This document shows, one piece after another, positions 17,797-26,108 of a stretch of DNA of 64,000 bases. Each line of letters starts with the position of its first letter. Within the stretch, counting starts at the first letter, position 1. The notes beneath the pieces are model-generated. The model made no database searches. It was not told where the DNA came from and saw only the letters and a list, made by a program, of their open reading frames with translations. Where the stretch lies: positions 3,472,001 through 3,536,000 of the forward strand of contig NZ_CP011340.1 of NCBI RefSeq assembly GCF_001278075.1, read 5' to 3'. This DNA comes from Streptomyces pristinaespiralis (GTDB lineage Bacteria; Actinomycetota; Actinomycetes; Streptomycetales; Streptomycetaceae). Made by a program: the position numbers and the translations under genes.

Positions 17797-18676
17797 CGGG
17801 CGACTCAGCGTCTTCAAGACCTACAAGCTGTACGTCGGGGGCAAGTTCCCCCGCTCCGAGAGCGGCCGGGTGTACGAGGTGACGGACTCCAAGGGCAAGT
17901 GGCTGGCCAACGTGCCGCTCTCGTCCCGCAAGGACGCGCGTGACGCGGTCGTCGCCGCGCGCAAGGCGTTCGGCGGCTGGTCGGGCGCGACCGCGTACAA
18001 CCGCGGGCAGATCCTCTACCGCATCGCCGAGATGCTGGAGGGCCGCAAGGACCAGTTCGTCCGCGAAGTCGCGCAGTCGGAGGGCCTGTCCAGGTCCAAG
18101 GCGGCGGACGTCGTCGACGCGGCGATCGACCGCTGGGTCTGGTACGCGGGCTGGACGGACAAGATCGCCCAGGTCGTGGGCGGGGCGAACCCGGTGGCGG
18201 GCCCGTTCTTCAACCTCTCCACCCCGGAGCCGACGGGTGTCGTGACGATCGTCGCGCCGCAGGAGTCGTCGTTCCTCGGCCTGGTCTCCGTGGTCGCGCC
18301 GGTGATCGCCGCCGGCAACACCGTCGTCGTCGTGGCGTCCGAGCGGGCCCCGCTCCCCGCTCTCTCCCTCGGCGAGGTGCTCGCCACCTCCGACCTGCCG
18401 GGCGGCGTGGTCAACGTGCTCTCCGGCCGTACGGCGGAGATCGCCGCCCCGCTCGCCGCGCACCAGGACGTCAACGGCATCGACCTGACCGGCGCGGACG
18501 AGGTCCTGGCGAAGGAGCTCGAGGTCGCGGCCGCGGACAACCTGAAGCGGGTCTTCCGTCCACAGGCTGTGGATTACTCCGCGGACCCCGGCACGCACCG
18601 CCTGACGGCGTTCCTCGAGACCAAGACGGTCTGGCACCCGACCGGTTCGCTGGGCGCCTCCGGTTCGGCGTACTGA
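17789..18676 (+). CDS. Truncated aldehyde dehydrogenase-like protein lacking the catalytic domain
   Basis: 295 residues. The sequence follows ALDH from KTYKLYVGGKFPRSESGRVY through the cofactor fold (APQESSFLGLVSVVAPVIAAG) but has no nucleophile Cys motif and no ELGGK base. After IDLTGADEVLAKELEVAAAD it ends in a short Trp/Pro-containing tail. It is intact, not frameshifted, and starts inside the stop region of the preceding ALDH gene (8-base overlap), so the two are translationally coupled. It resembles the noncatalytic second domain of ALDH16 and is probably a structural partner of the first protein. Confidence 0.88.
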   Translation: MSDGRLSVFKTYKLYVGGKFPRSESGRVYEVTDSKGKWLANVPLSSRKDARDAVVAARKAFGGWSGATAYNRGQILYRIAEMLEGRKDQFVREVAQSEGLSRSKAADVVDAAIDRWVWYAGWTDKIAQVVGGANPVAGPFFNLSTPEPTGVVTIVAPQESSFLGLVSVVAPVIAAGNTVVVVASERAPLPALSLGEVLATSDLPGGVVNVLSGRTAEIAAPLAAHQDVNGIDLTGADEVLAKELEVAAADNLKRVFRPQAVDYSADPGTHRLTAFLETKTVWHPTGSLGASGSAY

Positions 18677-18693
18677 CGCCGCCGGCACAGGCC

Positions 18694-18729
18694 GAAGCCC
18701 CCGCCTCTCCGTCCGGAGGCGGGGGCTTC
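18694..18729. terminator. Terminator of the deoC-ALDH operon
   Basis: Perfect 14-bp stem (18694-18707 with 18716-18729), 8-base loop, 17 bases after the stop. Confidence 0.85.
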
Positions 18730-18762
18730 CCCATGAGCACGTCCCGATCCGGGCGCGAGGCG

Positions 18763-19119
18763 CTACGGCAGCAGCGACGCGGCGACCGGCCCGGCCACCG
18801 GGAGGTCCTCGAGCGCCTGGCCCTTGGTGATGTTGTCCGTCGCCATCGCCGTGCTGACCGGCTTGAAGTCGGCGACCTGCGTGCCGACCGCGTTGTCGAG
18901 CGGGTCCACACCGGTGTTGGCCAGCGGGTGGAGCTGAAGACTCTTGAGCTCGCCCACGCCGCTCACCGAGTTGGTGACGAGCCCGGTGGCCGTCCCCACC
19001 GGCACGGCCGCGTTGGCCGTCGCCCCGCCCGCGCCGAGCGCGGCTCCCGCCGCCGCGACGGTGAGTCCGGCGCGCAGCAGTGTGCGCCGGTTGTTCTTGG
19101 AAGCTGCGTGACGAGCCAT
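18763..19119 (-). CDS. Small secreted protein with Tat-like signal peptide
   Basis: 118 residues. The N terminus has KNNRRTLLRAG followed by a hydrophobic Ala/Gly-rich stretch and an Ala-rich cleavage region (GGATANAAV), consistent with a Tat or Sec signal peptide. The mature part (about 80 residues) is rich in Gly, Val and Thr with no recognisable domain. Start taken at the ATG at 19119; another in-frame ATG lies at 19128. Family unknown to me beyond similar small exported Streptomyces proteins. Confidence 0.7.
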   Translation of the reverse strand: MARHAASKNNRRTLLRAGLTVAAAGAALGAGGATANAAVPVGTATGLVTNSVSGVGELKSLQLHPLANTGVDPLDNAVGTQVADFKPVSTAMATDNITKGQALEDLPVAGPVAASLLP

Positions 19120-19237
19120 GGATTCCATCCCATCAAGTGATCGTGCGCGTACGGAAAGTGGTCGGCGGTGTGATGCTCGTACCAACCGGACCTCCGGGGG
19201 GTTCCGGGAGCCGCTCGATGCGTCACACTTGTCTCCC

Positions 19238-19876
19238 GTGAGTTCCCAACCGATCCCGACCCGCGTCGTGCTGCTCGCGGGCCCCTCCGGCTCCGGAAAG
19301 TCCTCTCTCGCCGCCCGTACCGGCCTGCCGGTCCTGCGCCTGGACGACTTCTACAAAGAGGCCAACGACCCGACGCTTCCCCTGGTGACGGGCAGCACCG
19401 ACATCGACTGGGACTCGCCCTCCTCCTGGGACGCGGACGCCGCGCTCGCGGCGATAGCGGAGCTGTGCCGCAGCGGCCGCGCCACCGTGCCGGTGTACGA
19501 CATCGCCACGAGCTCCCGCGTGGACGTGGAGACCCTCGACACGGCCCGCACGCCGCTGTTCGTGGCCGAGGGCATCTTCGCGGCCGACCTCGTCGGGCGC
19601 TGCCAGGAGATGGGGGTGCTCGCCGACGCGCTCTGTCTGCGCGGCCGGCCGTCCACGACGTTCCGCCGCCGTCTTGCGCGCGATCTGCGCGAGGGCCGCA
19701 AGTCGCTCCCGATGCTGCTGCGCCGCGGCTGGCGCCTGATGCGCGCGGAGCGCGGCATCGTGGCCCGGCAGGCCGGGCTGGGCGCCCACCCGTGCGGAAA
19801 GGCGGAGGCGCTCGGCCGTGTCGCGGCCGCGGCGGCCGGCCACTGCCGCCTGCCCGTGGCGCGGCAGCCGGCCTAG
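19238..19876 (+). CDS. Uridine kinase-like P-loop protein
   Basis: 212 residues. Walker A GPSGSGKSSLAAR follows strand VVLLAG, then LRLDDFYKEANDPTLP, the uridine-kinase/phosphoribulokinase-type substrate loop, and a Walker B-like FVAEGIFAADLV. Phosphorylation of uridine or cytidine would fit the salvage context, but the specificity is inferred. The GTG at 19238 is preceded by CACACT 8 bases upstream, suggesting a leaderless message. No nucleoside palindrome is seen in front of it. Two hairpins follow. Confidence 0.82.
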   Translation: MSSQPIPTRVVLLAGPSGSGKSSLAARTGLPVLRLDDFYKEANDPTLPLVTGSTDIDWDSPSSWDADAALAAIAELCRSGRATVPVYDIATSSRVDVETLDTARTPLFVAEGIFAADLVGRCQEMGVLADALCLRGRPSTTFRRRLARDLREGRKSLPMLLRRGWRLMRAERGIVARQAGLGAHPCGKAEALGRVAAAAAGHCRLPVARQPA

Positions 19877-19883
19877 GGCCTCT

Positions 19884-19989
19884 CGTTCGGATCCTGCCGG
19901 GCTCGCGCCTGATCCGAACGACGGACCCCGGCCGCCCGGACATGGGAGTGGGGCCGGACAGAACCCCCCGGCCTGTCCGGCCCCACTCC
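19884..19989. terminator. Tandem terminators between the kinase gene and sigQ
   Basis: A 10-bp stem (19884-19893 with 19911-19920) followed by a perfect 17-bp stem (19945-19961 with 19973-19989) and a TTTT run. It serves both convergent genes. Bases 20000-20105 hold C-rich direct repeats containing CCGTCTCCCCCGAAAC twice. Confidence 0.85.
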
Positions 19990-20112
19990 GTTTTCCCCCG
20001 TGGATCCCCGTGTCCCCCGTGGATCCTTCCGCCGTCTCCCCCGAAACAGCGGTCCTGCCGTCTCCCCCGAAACGGCAGCCCCCGTACTTCCCCCGTGTTT
20101 CCCCCGTTGCCT

Positions 20113-20853
20113 TCAGGCCACCAGCTCGCCGAAGGACTCTTCCTCGTCACGGCCGAAGCTGAGGACCTCGTCCTCGCGCAGCCGGCGGAGCGACCGCCAG
20201 ATGCTCGACTTCACCGTGCCGACGCTGATGTCCAGGATCTCCGCGATCTCCGGGTCGGTGCGGCCCTCGTAGTAACGAAGGACCAGCATCGTCCGCTGGA
20301 GTTCGGGAAGCCTGGCGAGCGCCTGCCACAGGACGGCGCGCAGCTCGGTACCCCGCATCGCGTCGGTGTCGCCCGCCGTCTCCGGCAGCTCCTCCGTCGG
20401 GTACTCGTTGAGCTTGCGCCGGCGCCAGGCGCTGATGTGCAGATTGGTCATCGTGCGGCGCAGGTAGCCGCCGACCGCCGCCTTGTCGCTGATCCGCTCC
20501 CAGGCCCGGTACGTCGAGAACAGCGCGCTCTGGAGCAGGTCCTCGGCCTCGTAGCGGTCACCGGTCAGGTGGTAGGCGGTCGCGTACAGGGAGGCCCTGC
20601 GCTCCTGGACGTAGGCCGTGAACTCGGCCTCCGAGCAGGACGCCCGCTCCCCCGCCGGCTTCGGCTCCCCGTACGCGGCGCCGCTTCCCCCCGTGGGTGC
20701 GTCAACCACCGCCATGAACGGCGGCTTGTGCTGACGCCCGGCGCCGCGAACGCACCCCCGCCCGTTCACGGCGCCGGACTTCTCGGTGCTCCGCGCGACG
20801 TCGTGGAGACGCGTCACAACTGCGCTTGAGGTGGTGCTGTGCAGTGCGTTCAT
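20113..20853 (-). CDS. sigQ: ECF sigma factor SigQ
   Basis: 246 residues, an extracytoplasmic-function (SigE-type) sigma factor. Region 2 reads LYATAYHLTGDRYEAEDLLQ ... FSTYRAWERI with GYLRRTMTNLHISAWRR (2.4), and region 4 reads LPELQRTMLVLRYYEGRTDPEIAEILDISVGTVKSSI. It has a 70-residue polar N-terminal extension. It is divergent from afsQ1 exactly as sigQ is in S. coelicolor, where AfsQ1 activates it. An AfsQ1-type box sits in the shared upstream region. ATG at 20853 chosen with a G-rich ribosome site; the frame continues upstream but crosses the regulatory region. No anti-sigma gene is adjacent. Confidence 0.92.
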   Translation of the reverse strand: MNALHSTTSSAVVTRLHDVARSTEKSGAVNGRGCVRGAGRQHKPPFMAVVDAPTGGSGAAYGEPKPAGERASCSEAEFTAYVQERRASLYATAYHLTGDRYEAEDLLQSALFSTYRAWERISDKAAVGGYLRRTMTNLHISAWRRRKLNEYPTEELPETAGDTDAMRGTELRAVLWQALARLPELQRTMLVLRYYEGRTDPEIAEILDISVGTVKSSIWRSLRRLREDEVLSFGRDEEESFGELVA

Positions 20854-20938
20854 CTCGCGCCCCCCGTCGAGTGGAGTCTTGTTCCGTTCGTGTGAGTAGA
20901 AGCTTGCCCGGGCTCTTTCATCGCGGTGTCCGCCGACT

Positions 20939-20954
20939 GTCACAGGCGCGTCAC
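20939..20954. promoter_or_regulatory. AfsQ1-type binding box in the sigQ-afsQ1 intergenic region
   Basis: GTCAC, six bases (AGGCGC), GTCAC: an exact fit to the direct-repeat consensus GTnAC-n6-GTnAC that I recall for AfsQ1. It lies 86 bases upstream of the sigQ start and 80 bases from the afsQ1 start. Confidence 0.75.
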
Positions 20955-21034
20955 AAGGGCAGAAGTGGTGTGAGTACGGGCCTGCGGGGTACGGGGAGTC
21001 GAACTGGGGCTCCCCATGGGCCAGAATGGCCCCC

Positions 21035-21712
21035 GTGCCTTTCCTGTTGCTGATCGAGGACGACGACGCCATCCGCACGGCCCTCGAACTCTCGCTGTCA
21101 CGCCAGGGCCACCGAGTGGCCACCGCGGCGACGGGCGAGGACGGCCTGAAACTGCTGCGTGAGCAGCGGCCCGACCTGATCGTGCTGGACGTGATGCTGC
21201 CGGGGATCGACGGTTTCGAGGTCTGTCGCCGTATCCGGCGCACCGACCAGTTGCCGATCATCCTGCTGACCGCCCGCAGCGACGACATCGACGTCGTCGT
21301 CGGGCTCGAGTCCGGCGCCGACGACTATGTCGTCAAGCCGGTGCAGGGCCGGGTCCTCGACGCCCGCATCCGCGCCGTACTGCGCCGCGGCGAGCGGGAG
21401 TCCACCGACTCGGCGACGTTCGGCTCGCTGGTGATCGACCGTTCCGCGATGACGGTCACCAAGAACGGGGAGGATCTCCAGCTCACGCCGACCGAGCTGC
21501 GTCTCCTCCTGGAGCTGAGCCGGCGCCCGGGACAGGCCCTGTCCCGCCAGCAGTTGCTGCGGCTGGTGTGGGAGCACGACTACCTCGGCGACTCGCGCCT
21601 GGTGGACGCGTGCGTGCAGCGGCTGCGGGCGAAGGTGGAGGACGTGCCGTCCTCACCGACCCTGATCCGTACGGTGCGTGGCGTCGGCTACCGGCTGGAC
21701 GTCCCGCAGTGA
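21035..21712 (+). CDS. afsQ1: Response regulator AfsQ1
   Basis: 225 residues, OmpR-type. Receiver domain 1-115 has the acidic pocket EDDD (8-11), phosphoacceptor Asp52 in LIVLDVMLPG, Thr in LLTARS and Lys in DYVVKP. The winged-helix domain spans about 130-225 (LTPTELRLLLELSRRPGQAL ... RTVRGVGYRLDV). The GTG at 21035 follows CAGAAT by seven bases (leaderless), giving the same length as S. coelicolor AfsQ1. Known there as a pleiotropic activator of antibiotic synthesis and sigQ, with links to nitrogen metabolism. Followed by its kinase 31 bases on. Confidence 0.96.
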   Translation: MPFLLLIEDDDAIRTALELSLSRQGHRVATAATGEDGLKLLREQRPDLIVLDVMLPGIDGFEVCRRIRRTDQLPIILLTARSDDIDVVVGLESGADDYVVKPVQGRVLDARIRAVLRRGERESTDSATFGSLVIDRSAMTVTKNGEDLQLTPTELRLLLELSRRPGQALSRQQLLRLVWEHDYLGDSRLVDACVQRLRAKVEDVPSSPTLIRTVRGVGYRLDVPQ

Positions 21713-21743
21713 CCGTGACGCACCGGGTGGGCGGGACCGTTCG

Positions 21744-23351
21744 GTGAGCGACGGCACGAACGGCGGCGGCGCTCCACGGCGCGGCATACTCACCGGAATC
21801 CGCCTGACCAGCCTGCGGCTGCGCCTGGTGGTGGTGTTCGCGCTGGTCGCGCTCACGGCGGCCGTGTCCGCGTCCGGCATCGCGTACTGGCTCAACCGCG
21901 AGGCGGTGCTCACGCGCACGCAGGACGCGGCCCTGGAGGACTTCCGGCAGGACATGCAGAACCGTGCCGCGGCGCTGCCGCTGCGGCCCACCCAGGACGA
22001 GCTCCAGCGCGTCGCCGAGCAGATGGGGAACGACGGCAACGGTTACAGCGTGCTCCTCATCGGCGAACGCGCCGAGGGCAAGCCGATCGTCGGCGCGTCC
22101 GACCCCGACGAGTTCACCAAGAAGGACGTCCCGCAGTCGCTCCAGGACGCGGTGAACGAGCGGCAGGAGATCGGCGCGGGCAACACGGTGCCCTACCACC
22201 TCTACTGGCAGCGGACCGAACGCGGCGGCACGCCGTATCTGGTCGGTGGCACCAGGATCGTGGGCGGCGGGCCGACCGGTTACCTGTTCAAGTCCCTCGA
22301 CCAGGAGCGGCAGGACCTCAACTCGCTCGCCTGGTCGCTCGGCATCGCGACGCTGCTCGCCCTGGTCGGCTCCGCGCTGCTCGCGCAGGCGGCCGCGACG
22401 ACCGTGCTGCGGCCGGTGCACCGGCTGGGCGAGGCGGCCAGGCAGCTCGGCGAGGGCAAGCTCGACACCCGGCTGCGCGTCTCCGGCACGGACGAACTGG
22501 CGGAGCTGGCACGGACGTTCAACAAGACCGCGGCGTCGCTGGAGAAGAAGGTCGCCGACATGAGCGCCCGCGACGAGTCCAGCCGCCGCTTCGTCGCCGA
22601 CATGTCGCACGAACTGCGCACGCCGCTGACCGCGCTCACCGCCGTCACCGAGGTGCTCGAGGACGAGGCGGACAGCCTCGACCCGATGATCGCCCCCGCC
22701 GTGAACCTCGTGGTCAGCGAGACCCGGCGGCTGTACGACCTGGTGGAGAACCTGATGGAGGTCACCCGCTTCGACGCGGGCACCGCGAGACTCGTGATGG
22801 ACACGGTGGACGTCGCCGACCAGGTCACCGCCTGCATCGACGCCCGAGCCTGGCTGGACGCGGTGGAGCTGGACGCGGAGCGGGGCATCATGGCGCGCCT
22901 CGACCCGCGCCGGCTCGACGTGATCCTGGCCAACCTGATCGGCAACGCGCTCAAGCACGGCGGCTCGCCGGTGCGGGTCTCGGTCCGGCCCGTCGACGGC
23001 GAGTTGGTCATCGAGGTACGGGACCACGGACCCGGCATCCCCGAGGAGGTCCTGCCGCACGTGTTCGACCGTTTCTACAAGGCGAGCGCGTCACGTCCTC
23101 GTTCCGAGGGCAGCGGACTCGGCCTGTCCATCGCCATGGAGAACGCGCATATCCACGGTGGTGACATCACCGCGGCCAACTCGCCGGAGGGCGGCGCGGT
23201 CTTCGTGCTGACGCTGCCGCGCGACGGGTCCTCGCTCCAGGACTGCGAGGCGGTCGGGACGGGCGACGCGGACGCCCCTGGGGCAGCGGGCGCCGGCGGC
23301 CGCACGGCGGCGGACGACAGCCGCCCGCAGGGAGAGGGGGACGCGCTGTGA
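21744..23351 (+). CDS. afsQ2: Sensor histidine kinase AfsQ2
   Basis: 535 residues. Two membrane helices (about 28-50 and 193-215) flank an extracellular sensor loop of about 140 residues, followed by a HAMP domain. The H-box is DMSHELRTPLTAL and the ATPase has NLIGNALKHG, VRDHGPGIPEEVLPHVFDRF and GSGLGLSIA. The C-terminal 40 residues are Ala/Gly-rich. It phosphorylates AfsQ1. GTG start at 21744. It overlaps the lipoprotein gene by 4 bases (GTGA). Confidence 0.96.
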   Translation: MSDGTNGGGAPRRGILTGIRLTSLRLRLVVVFALVALTAAVSASGIAYWLNREAVLTRTQDAALEDFRQDMQNRAAALPLRPTQDELQRVAEQMGNDGNGYSVLLIGERAEGKPIVGASDPDEFTKKDVPQSLQDAVNERQEIGAGNTVPYHLYWQRTERGGTPYLVGGTRIVGGGPTGYLFKSLDQERQDLNSLAWSLGIATLLALVGSALLAQAAATTVLRPVHRLGEAARQLGEGKLDTRLRVSGTDELAELARTFNKTAASLEKKVADMSARDESSRRFVADMSHELRTPLTALTAVTEVLEDEADSLDPMIAPAVNLVVSETRRLYDLVENLMEVTRFDAGTARLVMDTVDVADQVTACIDARAWLDAVELDAERGIMARLDPRRLDVILANLIGNALKHGGSPVRVSVRPVDGELVIEVRDHGPGIPEEVLPHVFDRFYKASASRPRSEGSGLGLSIAMENAHIHGGDITAANSPEGGAVFVLTLPRDGSSLQDCEAVGTGDADAPGAAGAGGRTAADDSRPQGEGDAL

Positions 23352-24070
23352 CAGCGGTCGGCGGTGCAGCGGAACGCGTCACGGCACGGAGGGGAAGCAC
23401 GGAAGGCGGCCGGAACGACGCGCGTCCGGCGCCCGGCAAGGCCACGGGCGCCCGAAGGGCCCTCGCGGCGCTCGTCGTGCTCGCCGGCGCCCTTGCCCTC
23501 GCGGGCTGCGGCATCAGGACCACCCAGGTGCCCGTCGACGCGGGGGCCGCGCCCTCGCGGGTGCCGTGCGAGGTGTCCGGCGACAGCATCGCCCCGCAGG
23601 CGGAGGAGCAGGGCGTGCCGGTCCGCGTCTACCTGGTGTGCGCCTCGCAGCTGGAGTCCGTGGACCGTACGGCGAGGATCTCCGAGAGCAAGGCGGCCGA
23701 CAGCGCGCCCGAGTTCGCCCAGGCCCTGCTGGACGAGCTGCTGAGGGAGCCGTCCACCCCGGAGCGGGAGGCGGGCTTCGTCTCGTACGTGCGGGGGCCG
23801 CTGCTGGTGAACGGCGCCAGGGACGGCGATCCCGAGGGCACCCTGCGGCTGAGTCGTCAGCCGGAGGACCTGCCGACACCGGCTCTGGCCCAGATCGTGT
23901 GCACCCTGGCCGAGAGCAGGGCCGCGGCGGCCGGCGGCGCGGTGGTGCTCGGCGGTCCCGGGGACTACGCGCCGCACGCCTACGTGTGCTCCGCGCGGAC
24001 CAAGGAGCGGCCGGAGGGCGCGGTGCCCACGCTCGAGGCGCTGCCTTCGCCGGGTCCGGCCGCCAGGTAG
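23348..24070 (+). CDS. afsQ3: AfsQ-operon lipoprotein
   Basis: 240 residues. A long basic N-region (about 37 residues) precedes a hydrophobic core and lipobox LALAGCG, with Cys near residue 54. The mature part shows the GerMN-like/sporulation-type beta fold (VRVYLVCASQLESVDR ... ALLDELLREPSTPEREAGF). It overlaps afsQ2 by 4 bases, so the lipoprotein belongs to the two-component operon and may modulate the extracellular sensor of AfsQ2. The name follows the operon position in S. coelicolor. Confidence 0.85.
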   Translation: MTAVGGAAERVTARRGSTEGGRNDARPAPGKATGARRALAALVVLAGALALAGCGIRTTQVPVDAGAAPSRVPCEVSGDSIAPQAEEQGVPVRVYLVCASQLESVDRTARISESKAADSAPEFAQALLDELLREPSTPEREAGFVSYVRGPLLVNGARDGDPEGTLRLSRQPEDLPTPALAQIVCTLAESRAAAAGGAVVLGGPGDYAPHAYVCSARTKERPEGAVPTLEALPSPGPAAR

Positions 24071-24236
24071 GAATCCCGCCGTAGGCGGATCCGGGAAGCC
24101 GTCCGCGCGGACGCTCCCCCAAAAGCCCGCCGCGGAATGCCGGCCGGCGGGGCGGAGCCGGCCCGGCGGAAGGGCAGGGTCACCCTCCCGGAACAACGGC
24201 GGAACCGATTCCCGCCGGGCGTGCGTCTTGGGGTGC

Positions 24237-24824
24237 GTGCAGCGTCATGGTTCGGGCGGCAGTGCCGCCATTCGCTTCCGCGTGGCGGGCGTCGTCCTCG
24301 TCCTCGCCCATCTGCTGCTCGTCTCCTGGCTGACGCTGCGACCACTCGACGTGATGTGGGTGACGGCGGCGAACCTGGAACCCCTCGCGGGCATCAAGGC
24401 CCATCTGGAGCTCGGACCCGTCGAAGCCGCACGGCACATCGGCGGCGGACTGCTCCTGCTGGCACCGCTCGGGGTCCTGCTGCCGATGGCGAGCGGCCGT
24501 CTCGCCGTGTCCCCGTGGGCGTCCCTCGCCCGTACGGTCGCGGCCGGCGCCCTGCTGTCGCTCGGCATCGAGCTGCTGCAGACCGGGGTGCCCGGTCAGG
24601 TCGTCGACATCGACTCGCTCCTGCTGAACACCACAGGCGTGGCACTCGCCCACCTCGCGGTCGTGCCCGCGGGCCGTGCCCGGCTGCGCCGCAGACTGCT
24701 GCGTACGCGCGGCGGGACCGCGCTGCGCGGCCAGGGTCGCGAGGTACGGCGCGGGGCCATGCTCAGGGACGAGGGTTCTCAGGGGGCGACCCCGACGATT
24801 CCCAGGGTCGGGATCGCCCCGTAG
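24237..24824 (+). CDS. VanZ-family membrane protein
   Basis: About 195 residues with four hydrophobic helices (VLVLAHLLLVSWLTLRPLD; HIGGGLLLLAPLGVLLPM; ARTVAAGALLSLGIELLQTG; LLLNTTGVALAHLAVVPAG) and the VanZ-like signature pattern IDIDSLLLNTTG near the C terminus (here VVDIDSLLLNTTG). VanZ proteins confer slight glycopeptide tolerance in some bacteria, but most actinobacterial members are uncharacterised. GTG 24237 is preferred, with TTG 24228 as the alternative. Confidence 0.78.
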   Translation: MQRHGSGGSAAIRFRVAGVVLVLAHLLLVSWLTLRPLDVMWVTAANLEPLAGIKAHLELGPVEAARHIGGGLLLLAPLGVLLPMASGRLAVSPWASLARTVAAGALLSLGIELLQTGVPGQVVDIDSLLLNTTGVALAHLAVVPAGRARLRRRLLRTRGGTALRGQGREVRRGAMLRDEGSQGATPTIPRVGIAP

Positions 24825-24917
24825 AGCGACGCTTCGTCCCCCTTCGCGAAGCCACCATGGAGTCATCGGGAGCACACCGAGAGGCTCCCGGCGACAGCTC
24901 TCGTGAAGGAGCCCACC

Positions 24918-25118
24918 ATGGCCGCAATTGCCCGCCCCCGTGACGGACGCATGATCGGCGGAGTGTGCGCAGCGCTGGCCAGGCGCTTCGGTACGTCCGC
25001 CACCACGATGCGCGTCATCTTCGTGGCCTCCTGCCTGCTGCCGGGCCCGCAGTTCCTGCTCTACCTGGCGCTGTGGATGCTGCTGCCCGCCGAGAAGCCG
25101 GCCGCCGGCGCCTGGTGA
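24918..25118 (+). CDS. PspC-domain small membrane protein
   Basis: 66 residues, nearly all PspC domain: ARPRDGRMIGGVCAALARRF then SATTMRVIFVASCLLPGPQFLLYLALWMLLP with one membrane helix. AAGGAG at 24906-24911 sets the ATG. PspC proteins take part in envelope-stress signalling; this is one of the short stand-alone actinobacterial forms. Intergenic 24825-24917 shows nothing further. Confidence 0.85.
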   Translation: MAAIARPRDGRMIGGVCAALARRFGTSATTMRVIFVASCLLPGPQFLLYLALWMLLPAEKPAAGAW

Positions 25119-25137
25119 CCCGGCTTCCCGGGCCGTC

Positions 25138-25550
25138 AGCCGGCGAGCACCTGCGCGGCCTTCGCCGGCTGCTCGTCCACGACGGCCCAGGGGGACCGGC
25201 GGCGGATCGCGACCCACGAGGCCGGACGCCACGAAGCAGGAACCGGGCGACGACGAGACCGCGAGGCCGAGGTCGTCGAGCGACCCGAGACCGCGGCCGC
25301 CGGTGTGCCGGGCACGCCCGTCGGGATCGTCGCCCATGGCGTCGGCCCGCGGCCGGCACGGGGCCTCGTCGGGGGTGGGCTGCCCCGAGGGGGCGGGCGC
25401 GCTCTTCCCGGCGGAGACGTGGAACCCGGTCAGGTCCCTGGTGGTGAGGGCCGCACGCTCGAGCTCCGGCGCCGTGAGCGGTACGGAGGCGTCACCGCGT
25501 GGCTCGCACGGGCGGCGGCGATCCTGGCACGGACACCGCGGGGCGCACAC
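25138..25550 (-). pseudogene. Decayed lipoprotein-type gene remnant
   Basis: One frame reads like the mature N-terminal part of Streptomyces lipoproteins (LTAPELERAALTTRDLTGF; RADAMGDDPDGRARHT; RGLGSLDDLGLAVS) but lacks a signal peptide, start codon and ribosome site. It then dissolves into low-quality sequence. A different frame supplies a plausible ending (WVAIRRRSPWAVVDEQPAKA, stop at 25138). This fits internal deletion plus frameshift. Similarity is judged by eye. Confidence 0.4.
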
Positions 25551-25604
25551 CCGGTTCGGGAGTGCGCCCCACAGGCGTGTGCCGGCCTGTGGCCGGCGTG
25601 TGCG

Positions 25605-25964
25605 TCAGACGCCGGTCGGCAGACCGCCGGTGAGACCGCCGAGCGGGCCGCCGGTGAGACCGCCCAGGGGACCGCCGGTGAGACCGCCGGCCACCGGGAG
25701 GCCGCCGAGCAGACCGCTGACGGGGTCGGTCGCGCCCGAGGGAACGGCCTGTCCGACGGCACCCTGCGCGGTGGCGGGCACCGCGGCCGCGCCCGCCGGC
25801 AGCTTTTCTGTCACCTCGTTGAGCGGCAGCGTCGTGGAGAGGTTGCCGAGCGCACCCGTCGGGTCGGGTACGGCGGGGGCCGCGGAGGCGGTACCCGCGG
25901 CGGCAGCGGCGAAGGCGGCACCGAGAGCGGCGACACCGAGGGTCTTTGCAGCAGACTGCTTCAT
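25605..25964 (-). CDS. Secreted Gly-rich protein with C-terminal tandem repeats
   Basis: 119 residues. Clear Sec signal peptide (MKQSAAKTLGVAALGAAFAA ... GTASA|AP, about 28 residues). The mature chain has a 45-residue middle (ALGNLSTTLPLNEVTEKLPA) and ends in repeats of GGLTGGPL, three copies, finishing GGLPTGV. No Cys residues and no sorting signal, so it is probably released or wall-associated. Function unknown; this class of small exported protein is common in Streptomyces. Confidence 0.82.
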   Translation of the reverse strand: MKQSAAKTLGVAALGAAFAAAAAGTASAAPAVPDPTGALGNLSTTLPLNEVTEKLPAGAAAVPATAQGAVGQAVPSGATDPVSGLLGGLPVAGGLTGGPLGGLTGGPLGGLTGGLPTGV

Positions 25965-26041
25965 CAGGAACGAATCCTTGGGGACGGGAACATGAGCGGC
26001 TCTGCAAGCTAGTCAGGCTTGCACATGCCCCGCAAACACCG

Positions 26042-26077
26042 CGAAGCGGCCGGAAATTGACGGCTCCGGCCGCTTCG
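26042..26077 (-). terminator. Terminator of add
   Basis: Perfect 13-bp stem (26042-26054 with 26065-26077), 10-base loop, just past the add stop at 26109. Confidence 0.8.
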
Positions 26078-26108
26078 GTGTAGGTGCCGTCCGGGTGACG
26101 GCGAGGGG

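Noticed and set aside
20994..21016. Hairpin-forming GGGGAG...CTCCCC stretch upstream of afsQ1, first considered as part of a tRNA-like or riboswitch element
   Set aside because: No T-arm or acceptor stem complementarity, and the sequence lies just upstream of a leaderless start.
20113..21288. Longer SigQ reading from 21288
   Set aside because: It would cover the AfsQ1 box, both promoters and the start of afsQ1. The ATG at 20853 with a ribosome site gives the expected sigma length.
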